Part shown: positions 33,983 to 42,020 of the stretch, one piece after another
Position numbering within the stretch: the first letter of the stretch is position 1
Layout of the letters: each line of letters begins with the position of its first letter
Assembly: GCF_002163715.1 (NCBI RefSeq)
Contig: NZ_CP015698.1
Coordinates: 3,919,674 to 3,983,673 of the forward strand
DNA: 64,000 nucleotides
Direction of reading: 5' to 3'
Source of the DNA: Curvibacter sp. AEP1-3
Lineage (GTDB): Bacteria; Pseudomonadota; Gammaproteobacteria; Burkholderiales; Burkholderiaceae_C
The notes under the pieces: model-generated
What the model was told of the DNA's origin: nothing
Databases searched by the model: none
What the model saw: the letters and a program-made list of their open reading frames with translations, nothing else
Made by a program: the position numbers and the translations under genes

Positions 33983-34773
33983 ATGCAAGCAACAATTATC
34001 TCCGTCGCCAACCAGAAGGGAGGCGTCGGCAAAACCACCAGCACCGTGAACCTGGCTCGCGCCTTAGTCGAGGCGGGCAAGCGTGTGCTTGTTATCGACA
34101 GTGACCCGCAAAGCTCGCTGTCTATCGTGCATGGACTTGACCCACGCCGCCTGCGTGAGCTGGATGCCACGGGCAAGACTTTTTATTTCGGCCTGGTCAA
34201 AGATGCGCCGCTCGATGCGCTCATCATTGATGGTGCGCCGTCGCTCATTCCGGCCAGCATTCGCTTGGCCAACGCTGAGACTGAATTGGTATCGCCCTTT
34301 GGTGTGGCCACAGTGCTCAAGGAAAAATCGCGTCACTGCGTGACCGCTTTGACTTCATCCTGATTGACTGCCCGCCCACGCTGTCACTGCTGCCGGTGAA
34401 CGCACTCACAGCCTCGAATGCCGTGGTGATTCCGTGCAAGACGGATTACCTCTCCATCATGGGCATTCCGCTGCTCATGGAGACGATTGAAAACGTGCGC
34501 CGCCTTGCCAACACGGGCCTCAAAATCATCGGCATCCTGCCCACACTGTTCAATGCCCGTGCCGCCCACGATGCCGAAGCCCTGCAAGAACTCCGCGCAT
34601 CGGTCGCATCGAGGCGCGTCGAAGTCTTTGAGCCGGTCAACCGTTCGACGGTGTTTGACAGGGCCAATGTTGAATCCAAGGCCGCGCTCGAACTCTTCCC
34701 TGATTCGCCAGGAATTGAGCAATACAAGGTCGTAGCCCAAAAATTTATTGAACTCCATGCCTCCCAAAAATAA
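33983..34773 (+). pseudogene. parA: ParA partition ATPase, frameshifted
   Basis: Starts MQATIISVANQKGGVGKTTS with the deviant Walker A (residues 11-18) and VIDSDPQ. The first frame ends at 34361-34363. The remaining conserved parts (FDFILIDCPPTLSLLPVNALTA, then PCKTDYLSIMG) continue in the neighbouring frame to 34773. Restoring one A in the A5 run at about 34322-34327 (GGAAAAATCG) joins both halves as KEKIASLRDRFDFILIDCPP. So either a one-base deletion has inactivated the gene or there is a sequencing error at a homopolymer. The reading overlaps parB by 17 bases, the normal parAB arrangement. Confidence 0.85.
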
Positions 34774-35569
34774 GACGCCAATGAGTGCCAAGATTCGCGC
34801 CGATATGTTCGGGGCGAGTGCAGATTTGCCGCGCATCATTGAGCTGGACATTCAGCAGGTAGAGGCGAACCCTGACCAGCCGCGCAAATTCTTTGACGAA
34901 TCCGCCTTGATGGAGCTGGCACAGTCCATCGAAGCCAAAGGCTTGCTCCAGCCCGTGCTTGTGAAAGTCTTGGAAGGTGAGCGCTACATGATCGTGGCCG
35001 GGGAGCGCCGCCTCCGCGCCCACCAGTTGCTTTCACGCCCAACAATTGCCGCCGTTATCACGGAGGGTGACACTGACGAAGTGGCCATCATCGAAAACGT
35101 GCAGCGCGAAAATCTGCGCCCGATGGAGCTGGCCGAATCGCTCGGCAGGCTCATGGAAACCCACGGCTACACCCAGGAAGATGCTGCTAAAGTTATCGGT
35201 AAGGCACGTAACACCGTCACGGAATTGCTTTCACTGCTTAAGCTGCCGGAAGCTATAGAAGTCCAATGTCGGACGTCCGACATAGCTTCAAAATCGTTCC
35301 TAGTGGAGCTTGCCCGGATGGATGCCGAAGCCATGCAAGAGGCGTGGCATACTTTAAAAACAACCGGCCAGGCATCTGTACGCGCAGCACGTGCGCGTAA
35401 AGCAGGAGAGCCATTGAAAGAAGACAAGCGGTCTGATACGCCTTTTCAGAAAGCAGAGAGGGCGCTTTGGATTGCTGTGAAAACACTAGAGTCTAGTGTT
35501 GAAAGTTTCGATAAATCAGAAAAGCAGAAACTTTCCGAGATCAAAAAATTAATCGACAATTTAATTTAA
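34757..35569 (+). CDS. parB: ParB-family centromere-binding protein
   Basis: 270 residues from the ATG at 34757. The ParB N-terminal CTPase-type domain is clear: NPDQPRKFFDESALMELAQSIEAKGLLQPVLV, GERRLRAH, IIENVQRENLRPMELAES. The helix-turn-helix follows (YTQEDAAKVIGKARNTVTELLSLLKLP). The C-terminal dimerisation region is lysine-rich. It overlaps parA and would bind the palindromes at 33256 and 35266; the second lies inside this gene just after the helix-turn-helix (codons for QCRTSDI). It appears intact while parA is frameshifted. Confidence 0.9.
   Translation: MPPKNKTPMSAKIRADMFGASADLPRIIELDIQQVEANPDQPRKFFDESALMELAQSIEAKGLLQPVLVKVLEGERYMIVAGERRLRAHQLLSRPTIAAVITEGDTDEVAIIENVQRENLRPMELAESLGRLMETHGYTQEDAAKVIGKARNTVTELLSLLKLPEAIEVQCRTSDIASKSFLVELARMDAEAMQEAWHTLKTTGQASVRAARARKAGEPLKEDKRSDTPFQKAERALWIAVKTLESSVESFDKSEKQKLSEIKKLIDNLI
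35266..35283. repeat. 18-bp perfect palindrome inside parB, parS-like copy 2
   Basis: Identical to 33256-33273 (ATGTCGGACGTCCGACAT). Its position in coding sequence, with the same full length and no mismatch, argues for selection as a protein-binding site rather than chance. Confidence 0.7.
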
Positions 35570-35589
35570 CGTCACATAAGGGGTCTGAG

Positions 35590-38319
35590 GTGAAGTATCT
35601 GCGAAGTGGCTTGTTACTTTCTATTGCCTGTCTTGTCACTGGTTGCGGCGGCGGAAGTAGTGGTGGTGGTGAGCAAATATCTGGGAAAGTGATTGACGGA
35701 TATATCTCTGGAGCCGATGTTTATTGGGATTGCAACAATAATCATCAACTAGACAGTGGTGAATTGTCCGTGAAGACAACTATTGGAGGTTTATTTAATA
35801 TAGCCCCAGCCCCAAATAGTAATTGTGCGTTAGCTGCTTATGTTGGCATTGGAGCAATTGACTCTGACAATCCAAATCAAGCAATCATTAGTCCATATAC
35901 ACTGCTTGCAGCCCCTGGAAAGCCAGAAATTATTACGCCACTGACATCAATGGTGTATGGGCTTTTAAAGTCATCGCCAGAAATGACAGTGGATGATGCA
36001 GATAAAAAAATCGTTGCAGAGCTAGGGCTAGGCTCCTCAGTTTTTAAAAATTACATGCCAGATTCCGATGCATATGACGAAAAAAACAAACTAGCAGCAA
36101 AGTATATCGCTCAGAATCTTCAGGTGCAGGTTGCATCAAGTAATGACGTGCTCGCCACAACATATCAAAGTGTTAAGAGCGCATCACAGGATTCATCATT
36201 TTATTCTTCCTTAAAAAACGGATACACTCCGTTCAATTACGATAAAAATTATTTACTTAATTATTTCAAGATTAATATTCCTGCGCCAAACAGTAATTTT
36301 ATTGCTGTTCTGAGTGACCACAAGGAGTCTGCCGAAAATAATTCTTATATGGAGCAGATTGCAAATAAACTTACTTCAGATGGAAATGTGGGATATGGCG
36401 CCCCATATTTTAATGGTTACGATTCTGTAGCTTTGCGCGACTGGATGTTTGGAATTAAAAATAGAAATATTGGACAAAATAATCCAGACGTAGGAACTGT
36501 TATTTCTAAGTTTAGGTCAGATAGGGATTCTAAACTCAATGAATTAAGGCAAAATATTTCTTATATTAGTGAGGAAACGGGGTTCTTTACTGCTTATGCT
36601 GGTTTGTTTACAACAGACGGTAGAGCGACATTTGACTATATGCTAGGAAGTGCTTCTGCAATCTTGTCAATGGAGATTGATGCAGTTGATATTTACGTAT
36701 CACAGGGGATGGCAAACAGGCTGAAATCAACTGCCATTGGAGTCAAACACTTAGATAGATTGGAAAAACTAAAAAAATCTATCGAGGCTATTGGGCTAGC
36801 TCCAGATACTGTTGCATGCTATCTTGATTCTAGTGACTACATCAAAGGCAAAACTGACTCGCCTAGGAATCTAATTAAATCATGCAAAGATTTTGTTACT
36901 GGATTAAATGGAGTTTTTGGGAAAATCAAAACGATTGACGTATTGTCTAACATTGGCTCTACTGCCGTAGATGGAACAATCTTAGCAACTGCCAATTTTT
37001 CAAAATTAGATACAAGAGAGAAAACCGTAGCGTATTGGAAGCATTTTCTCGATGCTTTCGATTCTGTTAAAGACTTGTATTCTATTGTGGCGCAACCTGG
37101 CAGTGTGAGTAGGGCCGTTGCGAGTGTTGATATGGCACGGCAGCTTGTTGGTATGTATATCAATGCTGTTGAGCTGACGGATAACGTAATGGCTTCTAAA
37201 GCGGCAGCAATTGAAGCATTTGATAAGCAAACAAAAGATGTTTTCGCATCTTACTATGCGAACTACGTCGGTGCTTATTCTTGGTATTTTACCGTTGTCG
37301 ACTCTACAAAGGATGTGTATTTGAAAAATGCTTCACCACGGAGTGTAACGGCAGGCAGCGGTGTCAAGTTTACTATTTCTGGCGGTAATTTTCCTCTTTC
37401 CAGTGGCCTCACTGCCTCTATTGGTGGGGCCAACTGCTCTATTTTGGGGGATAGTAGCGTTTCAGTATTGAATGTGACTTGCGATATAACATCTGATTCA
37501 ACATCTAAAATGCTGAGTATTAAATATAATGGCTCCGATATCGTTGGCTCGCCATTTGCCGTATCAATAAGCCCTGCGAAAGTGGAAACGCCACTTTGTG
37601 AGGCGGGAATTGATATTATAAAAGTTGCCACTCTAAGTATTGAGTCAGATTTTCTTGAAAATTCTGACGCAACTTGCTATTTTACAAATAAATACGCTTA
37701 CAAAGGCTATTTAGTAGCTCGTCACACTGATAGCCACTTGTATTTGCTTGTAGATATACCTCCCGGTGGAATTGACCATGGAGTTTTACCAAAGTACTGG
37801 CATTCTTACTCTAAAACAGCAGGGTATTGGCAATCAGTAGACTACTCAGGAACGTTCGTTGGATTGTATTTTAATCCATCTGGTTCAAAAATAAGATCTG
37901 ATGGCGATATTTCCATTTCTGTCAATGGGCCATTCCTAAATACTCAGCCAGTCGGCATAGTATATTATCCAAGTGAATTTGTGAGCATTACGCCTCCATC
38001 TAATCCTAATGATGGAGATATATGGTATTCATATCTTTCACTTGGAAAGTCGTCGGTTTATAAGAATTACTCTTCAGGCTGGACTACAAATTCCAATTTC
38101 GGACTGCTTTATAAAAATGGGATGACATCCTCAGTTGCTTTTGCTTCTCATGTATATGCCAAATTGGCAGTTCCGAAATCCGATATTGGCATATCTCTGC
38201 CTGGCAAGACCTCAACATATATGTCAGTCAAACTGACAAATAATTATGGCAGAGGTTATTATTTGATAACAAAAGATGGACAAGCTGCTAATGTTTACAA
38301 AATTCAATTTTTAGACTAG
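35590..38319 (+). CDS. Large AT-rich surface lipoprotein with an IPT/TIG-like domain
   Basis: 909 residues from a GTG start with a good AAGGGG site. A signal peptide ends in the lipobox LVTGC (Cys about 19), followed by a Gly/Ser-rich tether. Residues about 30-130 look like a carboxypeptidase-regulatory-type beta domain (GKVIDGYISGADVYWDCNNN). About 575-665 form an IPT/TIG-like immunoglobulin fold (SPRSVTAGSGVKFTISGGNFP). The remainder is unrecognised. The gene is far AT-richer than anything around it, pointing to a distinct donor. It starts 20 bases after parB. An outer-membrane or surface location is likely; the function is unknown. Confidence 0.75.
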   Translation: MKYLRSGLLLSIACLVTGCGGGSSGGGEQISGKVIDGYISGADVYWDCNNNHQLDSGELSVKTTIGGLFNIAPAPNSNCALAAYVGIGAIDSDNPNQAIISPYTLLAAPGKPEIITPLTSMVYGLLKSSPEMTVDDADKKIVAELGLGSSVFKNYMPDSDAYDEKNKLAAKYIAQNLQVQVASSNDVLATTYQSVKSASQDSSFYSSLKNGYTPFNYDKNYLLNYFKINIPAPNSNFIAVLSDHKESAENNSYMEQIANKLTSDGNVGYGAPYFNGYDSVALRDWMFGIKNRNIGQNNPDVGTVISKFRSDRDSKLNELRQNISYISEETGFFTAYAGLFTTDGRATFDYMLGSASAILSMEIDAVDIYVSQGMANRLKSTAIGVKHLDRLEKLKKSIEAIGLAPDTVACYLDSSDYIKGKTDSPRNLIKSCKDFVTGLNGVFGKIKTIDVLSNIGSTAVDGTILATANFSKLDTREKTVAYWKHFLDAFDSVKDLYSIVAQPGSVSRAVASVDMARQLVGMYINAVELTDNVMASKAAAIEAFDKQTKDVFASYYANYVGAYSWYFTVVDSTKDVYLKNASPRSVTAGSGVKFTISGGNFPLSSGLTASIGGANCSILGDSSVSVLNVTCDITSDSTSKMLSIKYNGSDIVGSPFAVSISPAKVETPLCEAGIDIIKVATLSIESDFLENSDATCYFTNKYAYKGYLVARHTDSHLYLLVDIPPGGIDHGVLPKYWHSYSKTAGYWQSVDYSGTFVGLYFNPSGSKIRSDGDISISVNGPFLNTQPVGIVYYPSEFVSITPPSNPNDGDIWYSYLSLGKSSVYKNYSSGWTTNSNFGLLYKNGMTSSVAFASHVYAKLAVPKSDIGISLPGKTSTYMSVKLTNNYGRGYYLITKDGQAANVYKIQFLD

Positions 38320-38446
38320 ATTTTCAGAAAAGCGTTCGTTATGTTTTATGCTAACCATCCAGGGGGAGGTCACGTGGGTGTGGGGAGGCGGCGAAAAGCG
38401 CCGTGACCCCGGTTTCCCAAGGTCACGCGCTTCGCCGCTCGCGCTA

Positions 38447-38767
38447 TCAGAAATACCGCGTTTCAGCCCTTTGCTGGATGACCTGAAGCGGTGTGTCTTG
38501 GAAGTACAAGTCACGCTCAATTGCGCACCCAACCATGCCACGCGCTTCCATGAGCGCACTCAGGCAAAAGGAACCCAGCTCGGGAAAGTCCCCGTTCACA
38601 AAACCATAGAACGTGTCGATGCCGTCGAACTCGATGGCGTACCGCGTCTAGTGAAAGTCGGGGTAAAAGAACTTTGCTAAAACGAGCGGGTTTTCTTGCC
38701 CTGCTGTGGCTCCTATTTGCGGGAACCGTGCGCGTAGCTCCTGGGGGAGCAGTTGATGAATCTCCAT
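38447..38767 (-). pseudogene. DUF2958 protein gene with an internal amber stop
   Basis: On the minus strand from ATG at 38767: MEIHQLLPQELRARFPQ, then NPLVLAKFFYPDFH, a TAG at 38648-38650 (codon 40), then TRYAIEFDGIDTFYGFVNG and ERDLYFQDTPLQ to TGA at 38447-38449. The pieces match the DUF2958 family (PELRAQLP, AKFFTPDSxWTWY, IERDLYF), common on plasmids and integrative elements. The amber codon stands where the family has Trp (TGG to TAG), so a single base change broke it. Function unknown. Confidence 0.75.
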
Positions 38768-38871
38768 AGTGATTTGTAATGATTATTTTTCGATGCGCGA
38801 GCTGACGAAGCTCGCACGTCGAGGCGGGCAGCCCGCGGGTGCCCTGAAGCAGTCAAGGAAAGCGTAGCGGC

Positions 38872-38899
38872 TTGACGGCGATAGGGCGTGGGCTAGACT
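38872..38899 (+). promoter_or_regulatory. Possible sigma-70 promoter
   Basis: TTGACG (38872-38877) and TAGACT (38894-38899) are separated by 16 bases. The next gene on this strand begins at 39047, but a hairpin terminator lies in between, so its target is unclear. Confidence 0.3.
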
Positions 38900-38953
38900 G
38901 GCCGACTGCGAGAGAGGAAGCCTGGCTGGAGGGTTGCTGTATCTGTGACAGAA

Positions 38954-38982
38954 AAAAACCCGCGTGAGCAAACAAGGTTTTT
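38954..38982. terminator. Bidirectional hairpin terminator
   Basis: AAAAACC (38954-38960) pairs with GGTTTTT (38976-38982), giving an A-run on one side and a T-run on the other. Confidence 0.5.
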
Positions 38983-39013
38983 GTTGTCTCCATTGCAGCA
39001 CTAGCCATAAAAT

Positions 39014-39031
39014 ACGTTATGCGCATAACGT
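39014..39031. promoter_or_regulatory. Palindromic operator before the antitoxin gene
   Basis: ACGTTATGCGCATAACGT is a perfect 18-base palindrome 15 bases before the antitoxin ATG, overlapping where a promoter -10 region would be. It is a typical autoregulatory site for ribbon-helix-helix antitoxins. Confidence 0.7.
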
Positions 39032-39046
39032 GTTTAGGAGTGTCCC

Positions 39047-39277
39047 ATGCACAAAAGAATGACCATCACACTGGACGAAGTGGTGTATGACGGCCTGTAC
39101 CGCACCATCGGCAAACGCCGCATGAGCCAGTTCATTGAGGACTTGCTGCGCCCGCACGTCCTGGACACATCGCTGGATGATGGCTACCGTGCCATGGCTG
39201 CGGATGCCGCTCGTGAGACTGAAGCGCAAGAGTGGTGCAACGCACTGGCCAAGGACATGCACAGCGAAGCGCGGTAA
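39047..39277 (+). CDS. Ribbon-helix-helix antitoxin, separated from its toxin
   Basis: 76 residues, MHKRMTITLDEVVYDGLYRTIGKRRMSQFIEDLLRPHVL, a PemI/MazE-like ribbon-helix-helix domain, then a short acidic tail ending AKDMHSEAR. In complete operons of this type a PemK/MazF gene overlaps the antitoxin end. Here a signal-peptide protein follows instead. The matching junction, with a sister copy of the antitoxin tail and the toxin, is found at 44101-44449. So the operon has been split or two related operons recombined. The operator at 39014-39031 is intact. Confidence 0.82.
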   Translation: MHKRMTITLDEVVYDGLYRTIGKRRMSQFIEDLLRPHVLDTSLDDGYRAMAADAARETEAQEWCNALAKDMHSEAR

Positions 39278-39307
39278 GTCTCTGACGCTTCAGAAAGGAA
39301 AACTTGA

Positions 39308-40309
39308 ATGAAAACAACCATTAAACAATGGCTATTGGCTATGACGTGTGCGCTGGGTGCGTGTTTGCCGCTTTCTAGCCAAGCCGAGCCGTATTTCACC
39401 AATAGGGAAGGCAACCTGATTTGGGACAAAGCCACTAATTTGGTGTGGCAGCGCTGCAGCGTAGGGCAGACGTGGGATGGTAAAACCTGTGCTAGTGAAG
39501 CTAAGATGTTCACGTTGGATGAAGCGCAAAAGCAGGCCGGGAATGGCTGGCGTGTGCCTACTATTCGTGAACTGGCGAGTTTGATTTATTGCAGTAGCGG
39601 ACAGACCAGAGAAAAAAATGACCCAAAAGACGGTGGCCCAGCCATTGCCAAGGGGTGCGATGATGACTATTCCAGTCCAACCATCAACACTAAAGCATTT
39701 CTTGCTGTGTCAGATAGTGATTTTTGGGCGTCCTCGCCGTATGTGGGCGATTCATACTTTGGCTGGGTCGTCGATTTTCTCAATGGCCGGGTCGACAACC
39801 GCAACCGCGACATCGACAAGCGCGTTCGGTTGGTTCGTGCCAGTCAGTTATCGGGCAGCGAAGCTGCTTCGGCGTTTTCCATCAAGATCCCTGATGCCCG
39901 AGAAGGGGTTATTGCGGAGATGAAAAACCTGCTTGCCAGAGGTCCGCAGGCTTTGTACATGCTCGCGGGCCAAGCCCAGCGCGGCAAGAATGCTGAGATC
40001 AACGGCAAAACTTACAGCGCAGCCAAGTTGTATGAGCTGATCATTCAGTACTTCCCGCAAAGCGAATTTGCTGTCAAGGCCTCCGACCAGCTCACCGCCG
40101 TGGACAGAACCGAACGGCAAACCAATGCGGTGCGGGACGCCGCTGCTGCGCAGCGGGACGCCGCTGCTGCGCAGCGCGATGCCGACCGCAATGCCAGCAA
40201 CCGCTCGCTTTGTTTTTCGGAGGTGCGCAGATGCGAAGCAAGATGCCGAGAATGGGGTGGCATTAGCGAGAACTCTTGCATTCGAGAATGCCAGCGCAGC
40301 TGCGACTGA
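39308..40309 (+). CDS. Secreted DUF1566 (Lcl C-terminal) protein with variable-looking region
   Basis: 333 residues with a signal peptide (cleavage near SQAEP). Residues about 30-180 form a DUF1566 C-type-lectin-like domain: NLIWDKATNLVWQRC, GWRVPTIRELASLI, FWASSPYV and VRLVRASQ. The segment just before VRLVRA (codons 39755-39823) is built mostly of NNC codons like a diversity-generating-retroelement target. The C-terminal part (about 190-333) is helical with a duplicated RDAAAAQ coiled-coil repeat and a Cys-rich end. It begins the block inserted between antitoxin and toxin. The ligand is unknown. Confidence 0.8.
   Translation: MKTTIKQWLLAMTCALGACLPLSSQAEPYFTNREGNLIWDKATNLVWQRCSVGQTWDGKTCASEAKMFTLDEAQKQAGNGWRVPTIRELASLIYCSSGQTREKNDPKDGGPAIAKGCDDDYSSPTINTKAFLAVSDSDFWASSPYVGDSYFGWVVDFLNGRVDNRNRDIDKRVRLVRASQLSGSEAASAFSIKIPDAREGVIAEMKNLLARGPQALYMLAGQAQRGKNAEINGKTYSAAKLYELIIQYFPQSEFAVKASDQLTAVDRTERQTNAVRDAAAAQRDAAAAQRDADRNASNRSLCFSEVRRCEARCREWGGISENSCIRECQRSCD
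39755..39823 (+). repeat. Variable-repeat-like segment 1 (DGR style)
   Basis: The codons in this stretch are dominated by tac, ggc, gtc, ctc, gac, aac, cgc, atc: codons that an AAC template gives when its adenines are randomised. It aligns with 42477-42545 in the second DUF1566 gene, differing at nearly all these positions while both flanks (SSPYV and VRLVRASQ) are conserved. Confidence 0.5.
40134..40175 (+). repeat. Two tandem 21-base repeats in coding sequence
   Basis: The unit 40134-40154 is repeated exactly at 40155-40175, encoding RDAAAAQ twice; part of a third unit follows. Each unit contains the self-complementary GCTGCGCAGC. Confidence 0.85.
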
Positions 40310-41427
40310 TGGATGATGCTCCCTCTTCAATGACCTCTGACGATCTAGCCTTCCTCACCGCCACCGACCTCGAAGCCCTGCCGCTATCAGAGCTGAAAGC
40401 GTGCTGGGCGGCCATGCGCAATGCCTGTTTTGACCGCGACCGTGAGCGCACCCGCTGGGGCGGCAGCGGGCGCGACGAGCGCGATGGCACTTATTTTCAC
40501 CTGTGCATGAAGCGTGCGGTGGCCATGCTCTTGCTGCTGGGCAAGCACGGCTGGCGTGATCGGCCCAATGCCATCAGCGATGTGCGTGTGCCGGTGCTGG
40601 AATATTTTGAGCGGGCGAATACCTGTGCCTTGAATGGCCAAGAACCGCGCGAATTGCTGGAGTATCTGCTGGCCTTCAAAAAGCAGTACCATGCGTTTGA
40701 ATACGACATTGACCAGTTGCTGCTGAAAATTGTGGACGACTACCCCCACATTGGGCAGCACAACTTCACCGACTGCCCGGATTGGTGGGCGTATTTCAGG
40801 CGCTTTGCCAAAGGGCTGCGCCACCGCAGCCGGGTGTTTGTGCGCGGTGAGTCGGTGGAGCACTACCTGCTGGCCGACAGTATGAAAGACTTGTATTACG
40901 ACGAGCTGGCCGAGTTGCTGCACTGCCTTGCCCAAGGCGTTGAGCGCGATGCAGAGAAAGACCAAGCGCGGGGCCGCAGTCAGTTGGCTTCGGCCTTGTT
41001 GGAAGCACAACAGCATTTGCAGCAGGCACAGAAATCATTGCAAACCGCGTGGAAACTTTGCGCCCCGCATGTGGACATGGCACGCAAGCATGGGCAACTA
41101 GAACATGTGTTTGACGAAGAGGAAGTCAAAGCGGCCCGCGTGGGGCAGTTTGTTTACAGCTATCAATTGACGCTGCGCATGCATAGAGAAGGCAGCGACA
41201 TCGAGGTGCAGCGCTGGTCGCTGTTGGAGGGTTCCAACTATCACAGAGAACTAGTCAAAGACCCGGACTTTGAAACGAAGATTTACGGCTTGATTGCTTT
41301 CTTTGCCGACTTTGAGGGCGAAGATGCCGCAGTGCTGGAGCAAGAGATCAATCCATTGATTGAGCGCGACGTATGGACGTTTCAACATCGCGTACCTTCC
41401 AACACATTCGAATCAAAGAAAGTGTGA
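40309..41427 (+). CDS. Hypothetical protein, 372 residues
   Basis: Starts at ATG 40309, overlapping the preceding stop (TGATGG), so it is translationally coupled to the DUF1566 gene. The protein is mostly helical, rich in Trp, Tyr and charged residues (CPDWWAYFRRFAKGLRHRSRVFVRGE), with a coiled-coil-like stretch near 220-255 (LASALLEAQQHLQQAQKSLQTAWKL). No signal peptide, membrane helix or catalytic motif is visible. I do not recognise a family. It travels with the alarmone-hydrolase-like gene that follows. Confidence 0.75.
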   Translation: MDDAPSSMTSDDLAFLTATDLEALPLSELKACWAAMRNACFDRDRERTRWGGSGRDERDGTYFHLCMKRAVAMLLLLGKHGWRDRPNAISDVRVPVLEYFERANTCALNGQEPRELLEYLLAFKKQYHAFEYDIDQLLLKIVDDYPHIGQHNFTDCPDWWAYFRRFAKGLRHRSRVFVRGESVEHYLLADSMKDLYYDELAELLHCLAQGVERDAEKDQARGRSQLASALLEAQQHLQQAQKSLQTAWKLCAPHVDMARKHGQLEHVFDEEEVKAARVGQFVYSYQLTLRMHREGSDIEVQRWSLLEGSNYHRELVKDPDFETKIYGLIAFFADFEGEDAAVLEQEINPLIERDVWTFQHRVPSNTFESKKV

Positions 41428-41429
41428 CC

Positions 41430-42008
41430 ATGCAAGGCATACCCCCCGTGCAAAACCCAGTAAGCTTGAGTGGCACTGATGCGTGGCTGTCCGCTTGGAT
41501 TTTTGCCGCTGAAACGCACGCCAAGCAAACCATGCCGGGGAGCGAACGTCCTTATTTGCAGCATCTGGGGCATGTGGCTATGGAAATTTTGGTGGCGCAT
41601 CAGCACCAAGCCCTGCCAGACTTGAATCTGGCCATGATGTGCGCGGTTTTGCATGACTCTATAGAAGACCAGGGTGTGAGTCACGACTTGCTGGCACGAA
41701 AATTTGGCCAAGCTGTTGCCAATGGTGTTTTGGCTTTAAGCAAACGTGATGATTTGCCAAAAGCCGAGGCCATGGCCGACAGTTTGGCGCGTATTCGCTT
41801 GCAGCCGCCTTCGGTGTGGTGCGTCAAGCTGGCCGACCGCATCAGCAACCTCTCCAGCCCACCGCCCCCACACTGGTCAGGCGAAAAAGCGGGCCTGTAT
41901 GCCCGTGAAGGTGAAACCATACTGTTGGCACTTGGGGATGCCCACGCCTACTTGGCCGAGCGGCTCAGACAGAAAAGCGATCGCTATCCCCTTACTCTTC
42001 CCCTCTGA
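41430..42008 (+). CDS. HD-domain (p)ppGpp-hydrolase-like protein (MESH1/SpoT type)
   Basis: 192 residues from the ATG at 41430; an upstream in-frame ATG at 41373 overlaps the previous gene. H45, H75-D76 and E79-D80 (LHDSIEDQ) and the later VKLADRISNL match the metal-binding HD signature of SpoT/RelA hydrolase domains and of stand-alone MESH1-like alarmone hydrolases. There is no synthetase domain. It would remove the 3'-pyrophosphate of (p)ppGpp or a related nucleotide. It starts two bases after the unknown gene and 12 before the second DUF1566 gene, a tight operon. Substrate is inferred. Confidence 0.78.
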   Translation: MQGIPPVQNPVSLSGTDAWLSAWIFAAETHAKQTMPGSERPYLQHLGHVAMEILVAHQHQALPDLNLAMMCAVLHDSIEDQGVSHDLLARKFGQAVANGVLALSKRDDLPKAEAMADSLARIRLQPPSVWCVKLADRISNLSSPPPPHWSGEKAGLYAREGETILLALGDAHAYLAERLRQKSDRYPLTLPL

Positions 42009-42020
42009 AAGGACATTTTC

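Noticed and set aside
38348..38680. Plus-strand 110-codon frame after the lipoprotein
   Set aside because: It is the antisense of the broken DUF2958 gene and has no protein-like features of its own.
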